From: Rhizomys pruinosus
Lineage: Eukaryota; Chordata; Mammalia; Rodentia; Spalacidae
Direction: 5' to 3'
Length of the DNA: 64,000 nucleotides
NCBI GenBank assembly: GCA_009823505.1
Contig: VZQC01006365.1
Coordinates: 388,550 to 452,549, forward strand
Shown piece after piece: positions 46,700 to 56,755 of the stretch. Position numbers and translations under genes: made by a program. The stretch's first letter is position 1. Every line of letters begins with the position of its first letter. A model generated the notes under the pieces. It saw nothing but the letters and a program-made list of their open reading frames with translations, searched no databases and was not told the DNA's origin.

Positions 46700-48027
46700 T
46701 TTTGTTTTTTTTTTTTAACATTTTTTTTATTGATGCTTTGTGCATTTCATACATCATTTTCCAATTCAGTTCAGGCATATCTCCCCTTCCCTTCCCCCCC
46801 ACCCCCACCCCAACCGAGATCATGCATTCTGCCATGACTGTCCTGCATATCTCTCTCAGTTTTTTTTTTCCATTTTTTAGCTATAAGTGATAATCCATGA
46901 GTACAAGCATCCTTCATGTATAACCAATTTGCAGGCTGTTGTGCCCAAACACCCACAGCCCCACCTTCCAGCGGGGGGTGAGGGGTTGTATGTTCAATCA
47001 GGTTAATCAAATGAGGGTCCAGACTACATTGCTGTAGTTTCACCCTTCACCCCAATCGCAGCCCTTACATTCTACCACGCCCCCTCTTCCGCAGATTATT
47101 CCCTGGGCTTAGAAAAGGGGCACAAGTGGATGAGAAGCAGAACAGTCCACTCTCTCTGGAGCTGTTGTCTTGGATTCTGGTCAATTCTGGCTGTTTCCTT
47201 TCATGGGCTGACAGTCTGTCCAGGAATAACCTTTCGATCCTACTAATGAAGCACAAGCAATTAGATATATAGGTATTTAAGCAGCATTAATAGTTATGGT
47301 AGGTTACTTTGTTATAGACATATATGTTTAGATGAGATGTTGATCCACGAACTACATTTTTTCCTGTTAAATATGACGGGGTCTTACTGTGGCTTATGAT
47401 ATCTCCTAACCTGTAGAGAATGTAAGCTTGTGGCATCAGCCATGGGTCATTCCTCCAAGGAGAGAGCCAATAGCCAATTAGATTTGGGATATACAGGCAT
47501 ATGGCTGCCTCTGCTGCACATTATTTCCAGGCAGGTGAGGTGTAGCTGGTGCTGACGGTGGAGTCTTGCTTGACTCAAGGAGACCCGTATTTGCTTTATT
47601 GGTTTAGTGGCCCTTGGTAACACTCTCTGGTATTCCAGAGGCCATCTGTACACTTGCATGTGTGGTCTCAATGCATCTTTCCCATGTTAACGTCAGGTCT
47701 TCAGCAGCAGGGCCTTATCGCCTCTCTTCTTGCAGGTATCCCAGTTTAGAGGCAAGGAGCCTTTACCTTTTGTGGGGCCTTAGATCCCCTGGCCAACATC
47801 TCCCTGGTGGAATAATCCATTACTGATGTCAGAGCTCCTATATTGATATATTTTGCTTAAGCGCATAGTTTAAGGACTTTAGTATATTTGGTTCTGAACA
47901 GAGAGTAATCCTTTTCACAGTTGTGACGATGATGAGGTTGCTCTCCAACTGTAAATTGGAGACAACTATTATAGAGGTAATCTCTTATAAAACTGGTAAA
48001 ACTGCCTTCTTTAATTGACTAATAGTT
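46700..48027 (-). mobile_element. Composite retroposon: body 1 plus shared G-rich tail, with TSD and 5' inversion
   Basis: Direct repeats TTGTAATTTG at 46,690-46,699 and 48,028-48,037 flank it. On the minus strand it reads: an inverted 5' segment (about 48,024-47,924), body 1 (47,923-46,880; shared with 22.4, 54.6 and 57.1-58.9 kb), an A-run, the tail module (46,875-46,715: GAGAGAGATATGCAGGACAG, GGCAGAATGCATGATCTCGG, G-rich tract, GATGTATGAAATGCAC, CATCAATAAAAAAA) and an A-tail. Short TSDs, an A-tail and a 5' inversion are hallmarks of L1-driven insertion with twin priming. Body 1 is also part of a decayed ERV at 56-62 kb, so the element may be an ERV-derived RNA mobilised by L1. Its short minus frame (47,671-47,447) is shared with other body-1 copies but I do not recognise it as a protein. 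Confidence 0.65.
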
Positions 48028-48194
48028 TTGTAATTTGGCCAAGAACCAGTGGCTGAGGTGGTCATAGGCCTTAGTAGAGAACCTATTTAAGTGTACATAA
48101 CATCAAATTGCCTTCTAAATACTTATCCACATACACATAGATTAATGGAGTTCTCAGCCCTCATCAGAGAATCTTCTTTTTGTAGTGGATGTTT

Positions 48195-48890
48195 GTTAAT
48201 TCAGAGATTGATAAATGGTCAAAGTAAGAGAATAAATAACAGTAGAGATCTCAGCCTTAAATGAGACATATGTATTATACATCCACATTCCCAAGGTTCA
48301 GGGAACATCATGAAGAGAGGGTAGAAATATGGTATGCCACTGTTCAGGAAAGATGTCTTTGAAATAATGTCTTCTGGACATGACACAAGCAATGCATTCA
48401 TGAACTCAAAGCAGCTGCCATTGCCTTCATAATACTTGCACAAGGTCAAGATAGTCAACAATCCAGAATGATAATAAAAGGGTCTTATGAGTTCTCATCC
48501 ATACCTGAGGTATTGGCAGCTGATACCTTCTAGGGGAGGGACAGTCCATTTACTTCAGTGGTGTGGCCTAAGGTAGGTTGTCCATACTCTAGTGGATGAT
48601 GTTCTATACCCATGTGCATATTAGAAGGACTGATGGAACACAGTGAGCTCATGGAGGAGGAGGAGGAGGAGGAGGAGGAGGAGGAGGAGAGAAGAGGAAG
48701 AAAAGGGAAGAGGAGGAGGAAGAAGGGGAGAATGGGGAGGAGAAAGAGGAAATGAAGTTGAAATTGGGAGGGAAATGGGTGATCTCAGAGAAGATGGAAT
48801 GGGGAAGGGAGAGGAAGATATGATTTGAATACATTATATTAGTTTGTAAAGTCACCAAAGAATAAATGATAAAAATATAAGGCTTTAATG
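48195..48890 (+). repeat. L1 (Lx-type) 3' UTR with expanded (GGA)n tract
   Basis: CAAGGTTCAGGGAACATCAT, GTCTTCTGGACATGACACAA, CATGAACTCAAAGCAGCTGC, GTCCATACTCTAGTGGATGA, a purine tract at 48,653-48,790 and a CACCAAAGAATAAATGATAA end follow the rodent L1 3' UTR order. The poly-Arg/Glu and poly-Pro frames here come from the GGA repeat. Confidence 0.7.
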
Positions 48891-49239
48891 GATATTTTAA
48901 TACATTTTAGTGACTATTTGCTTTCCAGATTTATTAAAAAAATTAGGAAGCCACTTAAATTTTAGAGCATAGCTGTTACTGAGATTTATAAAATATGCAC
49001 ATAACTTTTCTTTATATTATTTTTTGAAGTTCAAGGTATTTATTTAATCTGTACATGCATACATGATAGGCAATTTATCAACTTCTTAGCAATAGTTCCA
49101 GCCTTTCTATTTTGAAGAGGTCTTACTATGTAACTCAGTTTGGATTTGAAATTAAAAGGTAAATAATATACAATATCTCTACATGAGTCCATGTATATAA
49201 CTGAAAGTTATAGGTCAAGAAAAATTGCCAGATAGGAGA
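48891..49239. other. Unique DNA
   Basis: No supported feature; GAAGAGGTCTTACTATGTAA near 49,115 may be a B1 scrap. Confidence 0.4.
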
Positions 49240-50690
49240 AACCTCCCTTTGAGTTATTGCCCAGAGTAATCCAAGATATTCCCAAAATTACACAAGGTAT
49301 TGCCATAGCTATTGTTTACCTCTCATAAATTTAAGGTAAGACCATATTGCTAAAGACGGGACTTACTTTGGACACAGTATTTGGAGCAATGCAGGTAGAA
49401 AGGACCTGGAGGCCACCTACCTGAAGGCTAGCTCTCACAGTTTTGAAGAACACTATGCAAGATGCTAAGAGAGAACATAGATCAATGGTCCAACCTCACC
49501 TTTATGGCCTAATAAACACCAAAATGACCAACACATTAAACTGTATTAGAGCAGTATTGGCATTTTTATCTTGGATATAATCAACAGCTAACTAATTGGA
49601 CTTAAAAGTCCAATTGATAGGGGAGAACTCATGTATGGTAGTATAAATATAACCAAATACACATGATTAGAGAGGTTATATACCTTAGAGAAAACCTCAA
49701 GGCTGTCATACCCATAGACAAATGTAATTTCTTACTACATGCTAAATATGGATCCTTATATTTACAAACATATATCCTAATCATCATTCATCAAAGAGGC
49801 TTCATTTCCAATTTTCTGAGACCATTACAGAGTTTCATAAGTGTTCACACACAAAGGCTAAATATCTGAGAAATGCTCAACCCTAAATGACATAACTGCA
49901 ATGAAATCTCAACACCTAAGGCTTATGGAACATAGTGGAACGAGCGGTAGAGAATATGAATCCATCTGGTAACTCTCATCAGTGAAGCTTCCACATTAAA
50001 GAGGACAATGAACAAAAAGGGCCATGAATGGTCAAAGCATAGAGAATAAGAGTCTGCAGACTATGGGTCCTTTGACAGGACTCCTATATTTAACTTTACT
50101 CATCCAGGGCTTAGGGATCATTGAGGAAGAGGAATGGAAAGATTGTAAGTGACATTGGAGGGGTGCATGACCATATGGAAATAGAGACTTACAGGCTCCT
50201 GAGACCTTGCTCATATGAATTTACAGACGTGGTGACAGCATGCACAAGACCCATGAATAATAAATCACACAAAAATCTAGCATAGAACTGAGGAAATGGG
50301 CAGGGCCCAATCTTAGCTGAAGAACTTTTGGGCAGTTTATTACTGTTGGGTGAGGAAGAGCTGATATTCTTTTAGCAAGTGACTCTAAGTAGGCTTACTA
50401 GACCCCATGGATAAACTTTCACTGAGAGACATCAGGGAACACTAACTTGACTCCATAGGCCTTAACATAAAAGACATAAAAATGGTATGCCACTGTTCAG
50501 GAAAGATGTCTTTGAAATAATGTCTTCTGGACATGACACAGGCAACATAATCTGATGTGATATATTTTTTCCTTTGATTGTGGTAGTATATGTCAGTTCC
50601 TCTGGAACTGGAGCTAAAGACAGTGGGAAATCCAGTGGGAGGGCTGTGGGAAGATGTTGATGGTGAAATTAAAAAAATTTTTTTTTAAAT
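49240..50690 (+). repeat. L1 (Lx-type) 3' UTR with an internal patchwork insertion
   Basis: Collinear with 9,343-11,012 (AGAGTAATCCAAGATATTCC, GGAGCAATGCAGGTAGAAAG, GGGGAGAACTCATGTATGGT, GAATAAGAGTCTGCAG, GGAACACTAACTTGACTCCA). At 50,481-50,625 about 145 bp interrupts it between GACATAAAA and GAAATCCAGTGGG, the places that adjoin as ATTG|AAATCCAGTAGG in the 10.9-kb copy. Confidence 0.75.
50481..50625 (+). other. Insertion built from three nearby segments
   Basis: Block 1 (50,482-50,545) equals 48,329-48,392 with one mismatch. Block 2 (50,542-50,591) equals 51,864-51,913 exactly. Block 3 (about 50,602-50,625) equals 51,527-51,550, inside the B2 at 51.4 kb. All are in the same strand sense. 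Blocks 1 and 2 overlap by GCAA, a microhomology. Confidence 0.8.
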
Positions 50691-50924
50691 GTACCAAAAA
50701 AGAAAAGGGATATTATGCTGGTTGTGAACTTATGGCTCTCGTGCTTTAGTCTCTCCAATTTTGGTATTAGAGGCACATGGTACTGTACCTGTTGTTCATC
50801 CCTTCTTACTTATTATAATATCATAACTAAGCCCAAAGCAATGTTAGAATACATGGATTAAACATCCCCACCTTCTCCCAATTTTGTCTGTAAAGATATA
50901 CTCATACTTTGAATAATATATTAA

Positions 50925-51076
50925 TTTTTTTGGTGTTTTTGGGACAGGGTCTCCCTGTAGCCCCAGCTGGCTTGGAACTCACTATGTAGACCAGGCTGGC
51001 CTTGAACTCATAGAAATCTGCCTGCCTCTGCCTCTCAAGTGCTGGGATTACAGGCATGCACCTCCATGCCTGGCTC
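50925..51076 (-). repeat. B1 SINE with TSD
   Basis: Reversed B1 (GGGACAGGGTCTCCCTGTAG ... GTGCTGGGATTACAGGCATG) flanked by TGAATAATATATTA at about 50,910 and 51,077. Confidence 0.93.
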
Positions 51077-51090
51077 TGAATAATATATTA

Positions 51091-51419
51091 AAACACTAAA
51101 AACGTTTAATTATATTTCAGATAATTCTGAGTTATAGACATGGAAGAAGGCAAATGTTAAGCTGTGTAATTGACGAACAACCTAGATAACATGTTATAAT
51201 TTATTCATCAGTTTATAAATAAGGTTTGCTGATTCTTTTTTCATATCAACAGTTAAAATGTTTCTCTCATATATTTCCAGTGTGATAGTGGTTTATATTC
51301 TAATAATTTATGCAAGACATATTCAGCAACACATTGCAGTCATCAATAATATGTGTAGCCTTTTAGAGATGTGGTAATGTCATATGGTACTAGGATTTTA
51401 TATGATTTTAAAGTATGTT
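51091..51419. other. Unique AT-rich DNA
   Basis: No supported feature. Confidence 0.4.
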
Positions 51420-51423
51420 TTAA

Positions 51424-51640
51424 TTTATTTATTATGTTTTATGTGTATGAGTGTACTGTCTGCATGTAGATTGGTGCACCCGTGTCGTGCAGTGCTGCGG
51501 AGGTCAGAAGAGGGAGTCGGATTCCCCTGGAACTGGAGCTAAAGACAGTTCTTAGCCACCATGTGGGTTCTGAGAATTGAACCCAGGTCCTCTACAAGAG
51601 CAGTCAGTGCTCTTAACTGCTGAGCGATCTCTCCAGCCCC
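51424..51640 (-). repeat. B2 SINE, subtype without duplication
   Basis: TTATGTGTATGAGTGTACTG, GGTGCACCCGTGTCGTGCAG, CTGGAACTGGAGCTAAAGAC (single unit), GCGATCTCTCCAGCCCC. Confidence 0.9.
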
Positions 51641-52339
51641 TATATTTTAAAACAAACATACAGATAGGTAAAAACCTCAGAAAACTGTGACAGCAGTAAA
51701 GATGATAAAACAGGATAGTCTTCTAGCTTTCTGCATATTGCTTGCTTGGTATATCCAGAACATCTCCTAACCCAAGTCAGACATCTTACTCCATCATCTT
51801 TCAACATATAGGTATGAGAGTGTTTTTCTTTCACAGTAAATCCAAGTGTGTTTCTATTTTTTAGCAACATAATCTGATGTGATATATTTTTTCCTTTGAT
51901 TGTGGTAGTATATATTTATGGGAAATTTTTCTATGTTATATAACTTCAAATTGTCATTCTTGTGACAAATTAGACTAAATGAAGATTGTTGGCTTAATTG
52001 CTTGATTTAGCATAATACATTTTAGTAATGGTAGGATGATTTTTAAAAACTATGTCAGACATGATGACAAACACTTGAAATCCCACTTCAAATTATGAGG
52101 CAATATAATTTAAAAAATTGTGTTCATCTTTACCTATTTGGCAAGACCCTGTTATAAATTATTGAATAACTTAATAATTAAGTCTATTTACAATTCTAAA
52201 TATTTAGGAAAATTGTGACCAATAATCAGGAGCATCATCACTCTTCCAGATTTCCGAAGTAATAATTATGCTTTTTATAAATCACTGAATAAGAGTCTTA
52301 AAGTTTAAATAAATGTATACTCAGCCAAAAGGCTATTGT
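51641..52339. other. No gene seen; unique DNA
   Basis: It holds the source of block 2 of the patchwork insertion at 51,864-51,913. Confidence 0.5.
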
Positions 52340-52940
52340 TCTACTTCACTTTTCCATTACTGTGACAAAACACTGTGACCGACAACAACTTGGGGTGGAA
52401 AGGGTTTATTCAACTCACATCTCCTGGGTTCCCATACATCACTCAGGCAGCCTAAGGTAGGTACTCAGGGCAGGAACCTGGAGGCAGGAGCTGAAGCACA
52501 GGCCATGAAGGAATGCTTCTTACTGGCTTGCTCACCTAGCACATGCCCAGCCTGCTTTCTTTTTTTTTTTTTTTTTTAATTTTTTTATTTATTTATTTTT
52601 GTATGTGTATGAATGTACTGTCTGCATGCAGGTCTGTGCACCCGTGTCGTGCAATGCCACGGAGGTCAGAAGAGGGTCTCGGATTCCCCTGGAACTGGAG
52701 TTCTCCTGGAATTGGAGTTACAGACGGTTCTTAGCCGCCATGTGGGTGCTGGGGATCGAACCCGGGTCCTCTGCTTTCTTATACTGTACATAACAACCAC
52801 CCGCAGTGGGCTGGGGCCTCCCACATCAAGACAATACTCCACAGACATGGGCACAGGCTCCAATGGAGCCAATTTGCCAATTGAGGCTCCCTCAACCCAG
52901 ATGTGTCAAGTTGACAATAAAGCTATCCAGCACAGCTATC
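52340..52940 (-). mobile_element. ERVL/MaLR-type LTR interrupted by a B2
   Basis: CATTACTGTGACAAAACACT, CAACTTGGGGTGGAAAGGGT, GGCAGGAACCTGGAGGCAGG, TGCTTCTTACTGGCTTGCTC, GTGGGCTGGGGCCTCCCACA, GTGTCAAGTTGACAATAAAG. It is the same family as 45,165-45,506 and better preserved. Confidence 0.65.
52562..52771 (-). repeat. B2 SINE, duplication subtype, 5' truncated
   Basis: Poly(T), ACTGTCTGCATGCAGGTCTG, duplicated CTGGAACTGGAG/CTGGAATTGGAG, GGGGATCGAACCCGGGTCCT, then stops before the tRNA-like head. TGCTTTCTT on both sides is the TSD. It is nearly identical to the B2 at 55,337. Confidence 0.9.
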
Positions 52941-53232
52941 TTTATTTCTTAATTCAGTTATGTATACATGACAACCAGATATTACAGTCTAGTTTCCAGC
53001 TCATCTAAGCTATTGTAGTATTTAAATAATGTAAGTTTGGGTTTGTGACATATACCTTCCCATAACTTCCACTTAAAGCATTTATTAGAAATTTTGCCCA
53101 AGGTCAAGCATTATAAAAATAAACTAAGTGATCTCAATTTTCAGGTGAACTGCCTATATTTTTTCCCCTACCACATCTGAACTTTTCTTTTTCATTCTTT
53201 GGAAAATGATCAGAAAGCTTCCATTATTCATC
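52941..53232. other. Unique DNA
   Basis: No supported feature. Confidence 0.4.
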
Positions 53233-53245
53233 AGCAAAGATATTT

Positions 53246-53479
53246 CTTTTTTTTAAATTTTTATTTATTTACTTTTTTTATGTGTATAAGTGTACTGTCT
53301 GCATGTAGGTTGGTGCACCCGTGTCTTACAATGCCGCAGAGGTCAGAAGAAGGTGTCAGATTCCCCTGGAACTGGAATTAAAGACGGTTGTTAGCCGTCA
53401 TGTGGGTGCTGGGAATCGAACCCAGGTCCTCTACAAGAGTAGTCGGTGCTCTTAACCACTGAGCCATTTCTCCAACCCC
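53246..53479 (-). repeat. B2 SINE, subtype without duplication, perfect TSD
   Basis: Flanked by GCAAAGATATTTC at 53,233-53,245 and 53,480-53,492. Single CTGGAACTGGAATTAAAGAC unit. Confidence 0.93.
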
Positions 53480-53492
53480 GCAAAGATATTTC

Positions 53493-54206
53493 AAAGTAGC
53501 CAGAACTCTTTCTGATGACCTATCACTGGACACAAAGAAACATATCAGCCAGTATTGAACTTCTCTCTTACAACTTCCATAAATTAACTTGAATATTGGT
53601 TTGGTTTCAGTCTGCTTTTGAAGTAATAGGCTGGTGAGTCTTTGTGTTCACAAGAAATTTATATTCATGGAGCTGGTGAAACAAAAAGCCCATTTCCATC
53701 TTCCTAGGCTCAGGCCTATGTCTAAGTATGCATTTTAAAAGATGGTCTTTAAAAATTTGTTCAGTAAAAGTAGTCCAGGTAATGAATAACACAGTTCATT
53801 CGTTGATTTATTAAATTTGTTGATTTATTAAATGTAACTATCATTTGCATTGCATGAAAATCTGTGTTTTATAAGAAATTTTAAAACTAAGAATAAATGC
53901 TTTTTCCTCTGTGACCTCTTGGTTCAGTGCCATTGCATTGGTATTTTAAACAAAAATAATTATATTATCCACATCTAAATGTAAAATTACATAGAAATAT
54001 GCGTTTGTCTAGTTTATGTTATGTGATCAATATTTAGAGCAGGATTTGGTATTTATTATTCTTTATTAAATAAGAAAAATTTAGTATGGCCTTGCAGTGT
54101 TTATGTAATAGGCACTTAGAACATAAATGTCACTGTACCTCAAAAGGATCATAAAATACAGAGGTATTCAGAAACATGTATATCACACATATAAAGACGC
54201 ATTTAA
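53493..54206. other. No gene seen; unique AT-rich DNA
   Basis: GTTGATTTATTAAAT occurs twice in tandem near 53,802-53,832. Confidence 0.5.
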
Positions 54207-54300
54207 GGGGCAATGGATATAGCTTAATAGTAGAATACTTGCATAGAATGTGCAAGGCCCTAGGTTCAATTTCAGTACCATAAAAACCCAATCCACCTAA
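54207..54300 (+). repeat. ID element
   Basis: GGGGCAATGGATATAGCTTA, ACTTGCATAGAATGTGCAAG, GCCCTAGGTTCAATTTCAGT and ACCATAAAAA. Confidence 0.7.
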
Positions 54301-54373
54301 AATAAATGTATAATTTCAGATTAGCAGCTCATTTATTTGGCTATTATATCAGGAGTTTCAAGAAAGGTACTAA

Positions 54374-54535
54374 GGGGCTAGAGAGATGGCTCAGTGGTTA
54401 AGAGAACTGGCTGCTTTTGCAAAGGGCCTGGGTTTGATTCTGATTCCTAGCATGTATACGGTAGCTAATAACTGTCCATAACTCCAAGTCCAGAGGATCT
54501 GACACCCTCTTCTGACCTCCACAGGGATTTGTTTG
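54374..54535 (+). repeat. B2/B3 SINE, truncated 3'
   Basis: GGGGCTAGAGAGATGGCTCA, GGCTGCTTTTGCAAAGGGCC, then CACCCTCTTCTGACCTCCAC. No internal duplication; ends without an A-tail. Confidence 0.8.
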
Positions 54536-54539
54536 TTCC

Positions 54540-55335
54540 AACAGGACAAAACGTCACCAACTTAACGGCTGAGAAAGAAAAGATACAGGTTTGCATTGAG
54601 TAGGATGTACCAAAAAGTGGCAACGGAAAGGCTGACCCGTCTGAACATTCAAAGGAAGAAAAGCCTCAGATTGCCATAAACATCGAACCCCTCTGTGGAT
54701 CCTACATGTAACAACTAGTTATAATGAGTCCTAATGAAACTTACCTTCTAGGTGCCACAAAGGTTCTGATATGAGAGACTTCCTTGCCTTCCCACCCATA
54801 GAACAAGGAGAAATATGACAATGATGAGGTCGCTCCCCAACTGTAAATTGGAGACAACTATTGTAGAGGTGATCTCTTATAAAACCGGTAAAACTGCTTT
54901 CTTTAATTGACTACTAGACATGGGAACTGTGGAAGGGATTACTCTCTGTTCAGAACCAAATATAATACTAAAGTCCTAGGGCTATGCACTCAGGCAAAAT
55001 ATATTAATACAGGAGCTCTGACATCAGCAATGGATTGTTCTACCAGGTGGATGTTGGCCAGGGGATCCAAGGCCCCACAAAAGGTAAGGGCTCCTTGCCT
55101 CTAAGTTGGGATACCTACAGGAGGAGAGGCAATAAGACCCTGCTGCCGAAGACCTGACGTTAACATGGGAGGGATGTATTGAGACCACACATGCAAGTGT
55201 ACAGATGGCCTCTGGAATGCCAGAGAGTGTTACCAAAGGCCACTAAACCAATAAAGCAAATATGGGTCTCCCTGAGTCAAGCAAGACTCCACCGTCAGCA
55301 CCAGCTACACCTCACCTGCCTGGAAATACTGTGCA
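54540..55335 (+). repeat. Retroposon body 1, copy cut at a single N
   Basis: Sense order: CCTAATGAAACTTACCTTCT, GACAATGATGAGGTCGCTCC, AACTGTAAATTGGAGACAAC, GTTCAGAACCAAATATAATA, GGAGGGATGTATTGAGACCA, CAAGACTCCACCGTCAGCAC. It shows the uninverted order of the segment that is flipped at 47,924-48,024. It ends abruptly at the N at 55,336, where the other copies read on. Confidence 0.65.
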
Positions 55336-55555
55336 NTTTGTATGTGTATGAATGTATTGTCTGCATGCAGGTCTGTGCACCCGTGTCGTGCAATGCCACG
55401 GAGGTCAGAAGAGGGTCTCGGATTCCCCTGGAACTGGAGTTCTCCTGGAATTGGAGTTACAGACGGTTCTTAGCCGCCATGTGGGTGCTGGGGATCGAAC
55501 CCGGGTCCTCTGCAAGAGCGTCGGTGCTCTTAACCGCTAGGCTATCTCTCCAGCC
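55336..55555 (-). repeat. Single N, then B2 SINE (duplication subtype) lacking its T-tail
   Basis: Directly after N the B2 starts at TTTGTATGTGTATGAATG with no poly(T), so bases have been lost at the join. The rest is full length to CTATCTCTCCAGCCC, with an intact duplication. Confidence 0.88.
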
Positions 55556-55559
55556 CATC

Positions 55560-55625
55560 AATTCTAAAGATTAAACAGAGGTTGTCAAGCTTGGCAGCAA
55601 GGGCCTTTGTCTGCTGAGCCTTCTT
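55560..55625 (-). repeat. tRNA-derived SINE scrap
   Basis: GGTTGTCAAGCTTGGCAGCA and CTTTGTCTGCTGAGCC match the reversed head of RSINE/B3-type SINEs. Confidence 0.5.
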
Positions 55626-56004
55626 AGCCCAAAAAGCTATGCATTTTAAAATTTGTTGTTTATTCTGTAGTACATAAGACTATACCTGGTGCCACCTGTG
55701 TCATATAGATGAAAAATATAACAGCCCTTTTCCAGCATATTCTAGCCCCTGGCCTCTTTCCTCTGCTTCTGTCTCTAGTTACTCCTGATCCTTCATGTCA
55801 GTATCATCATGTAGTAACTGTATTTATGTGACTGCCTCAATTATTCACTTAGCATAAATTCCTTACCGTGATCCATGACAAAAAACAGAAAAATATGTAC
55901 ACAGTAGTAACTGTAGCACTTTGTTGTTACCATCTTCAACTCAAGTTGAAAAGACTTGAAAACCAAGTTGTATTTCAGGCTAACATATGTAAAAGCCCAA
56001 TCGC
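55626..56004. other. Unique DNA
   Basis: No supported feature. Confidence 0.4.
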
Positions 56005-56119
56005 ATGCCAGGCATAGTGGTGCATGCCTTTAATCCTACAACTTGGGAGGCAGAGTCAGGCGAATCTTTGTGAGTTCAAGGCCAGCGTGGTCTGCAGAGT
56101 GAGTTCCAGGACAGCTGGG
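56005..56119 (+). repeat. B1 SINE cut at the LTR edge
   Basis: CAGGCATAGTGGTGCATGCC through GTTCCAGGACAGCTGGG, then the LTR begins. The B1 3' part is missing. Confidence 0.85.
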
Positions 56120-56368
56120 TGTAGGAAGCTTTCTTTTTATGCTGAACAGGGACCGCCTGGCCCTGCTAAGGGGAATGGGAATACAGTGCCCACTTTGAGG
56201 ACACTGATGGCTGATTGCGTCCCTTCAGCCAATACCCACTCACAACACCAGCTACCCAGATTGGTGTTCTGCAAAGGGGAGCCTTTTTCCAACCCACTGG
56301 CCACCCAAACAAAATGCAGGCCTACCTTAACCTGTATGCACGAAATAATTAAAAAATAATGGCTGGGC

Positions 56369-56530
56369 TGGGCGTGGTGGTGCACACCTTTTATCCTAGC
56401 ACTCAGGAGGCAGAGGCAGGCAGATCTTTGTGAGTTCAAGGCCAGCCTGGTCTACAGAGTGAGTTCCAGGTCAGCTGGGGCTACAGGAAGACCGTGTCTT
56501 GAAAAGACCAAAAAAAATAATAATAATAAT
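56369..56530 (+). repeat. B1 SINE inside the LTR
   Basis: GGGCTGGGCGTGGTGGTGCA through AAGACCGTGTCTTGAAAAGA to an (AAT)n tail. Confidence 0.92.
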
Positions 56531-56594
56531 GTCCGGGAATTCCATGATGTTACTATGAAATTCAAATTTATTCCTTGCTACAGGTTGCTTTTCT

Positions 56595-56755
56595 TTTTTT
56601 TTTTTTTTGGTCTTTTTGAGACAGGGTCTCCATGTAGCCCCAGATGTCCTGGAACTCTCTCCATAGACCAGGCTGCTTTAACTCACAAAGATCTGCCTGC
56701 CTCTGTCTTCCAAGTGCTAGGATCAAAGGCGTGCATCACCATGCCCAGCAGCTTG
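56595..56755 (-). repeat. B1 SINE inside the LTR
   Basis: Poly(T), GGTCTTTTTGAGACAGGGTC, CAAGTGCTAGGATCAAAGGC, CATCACCATGCCCAGC. Confidence 0.9.

Noticed and set aside
48643..48858. Poly-Arg/Glu and poly-Pro frames
   Set aside because: Products of the (GGA)n tract in an L1 3' UTR.
52543..53008. Frames of 60-131 codons in B2 elements at many sites
   Set aside because: The same B2-derived peptides recur at every B2 in both orientations; they are SINE translations.
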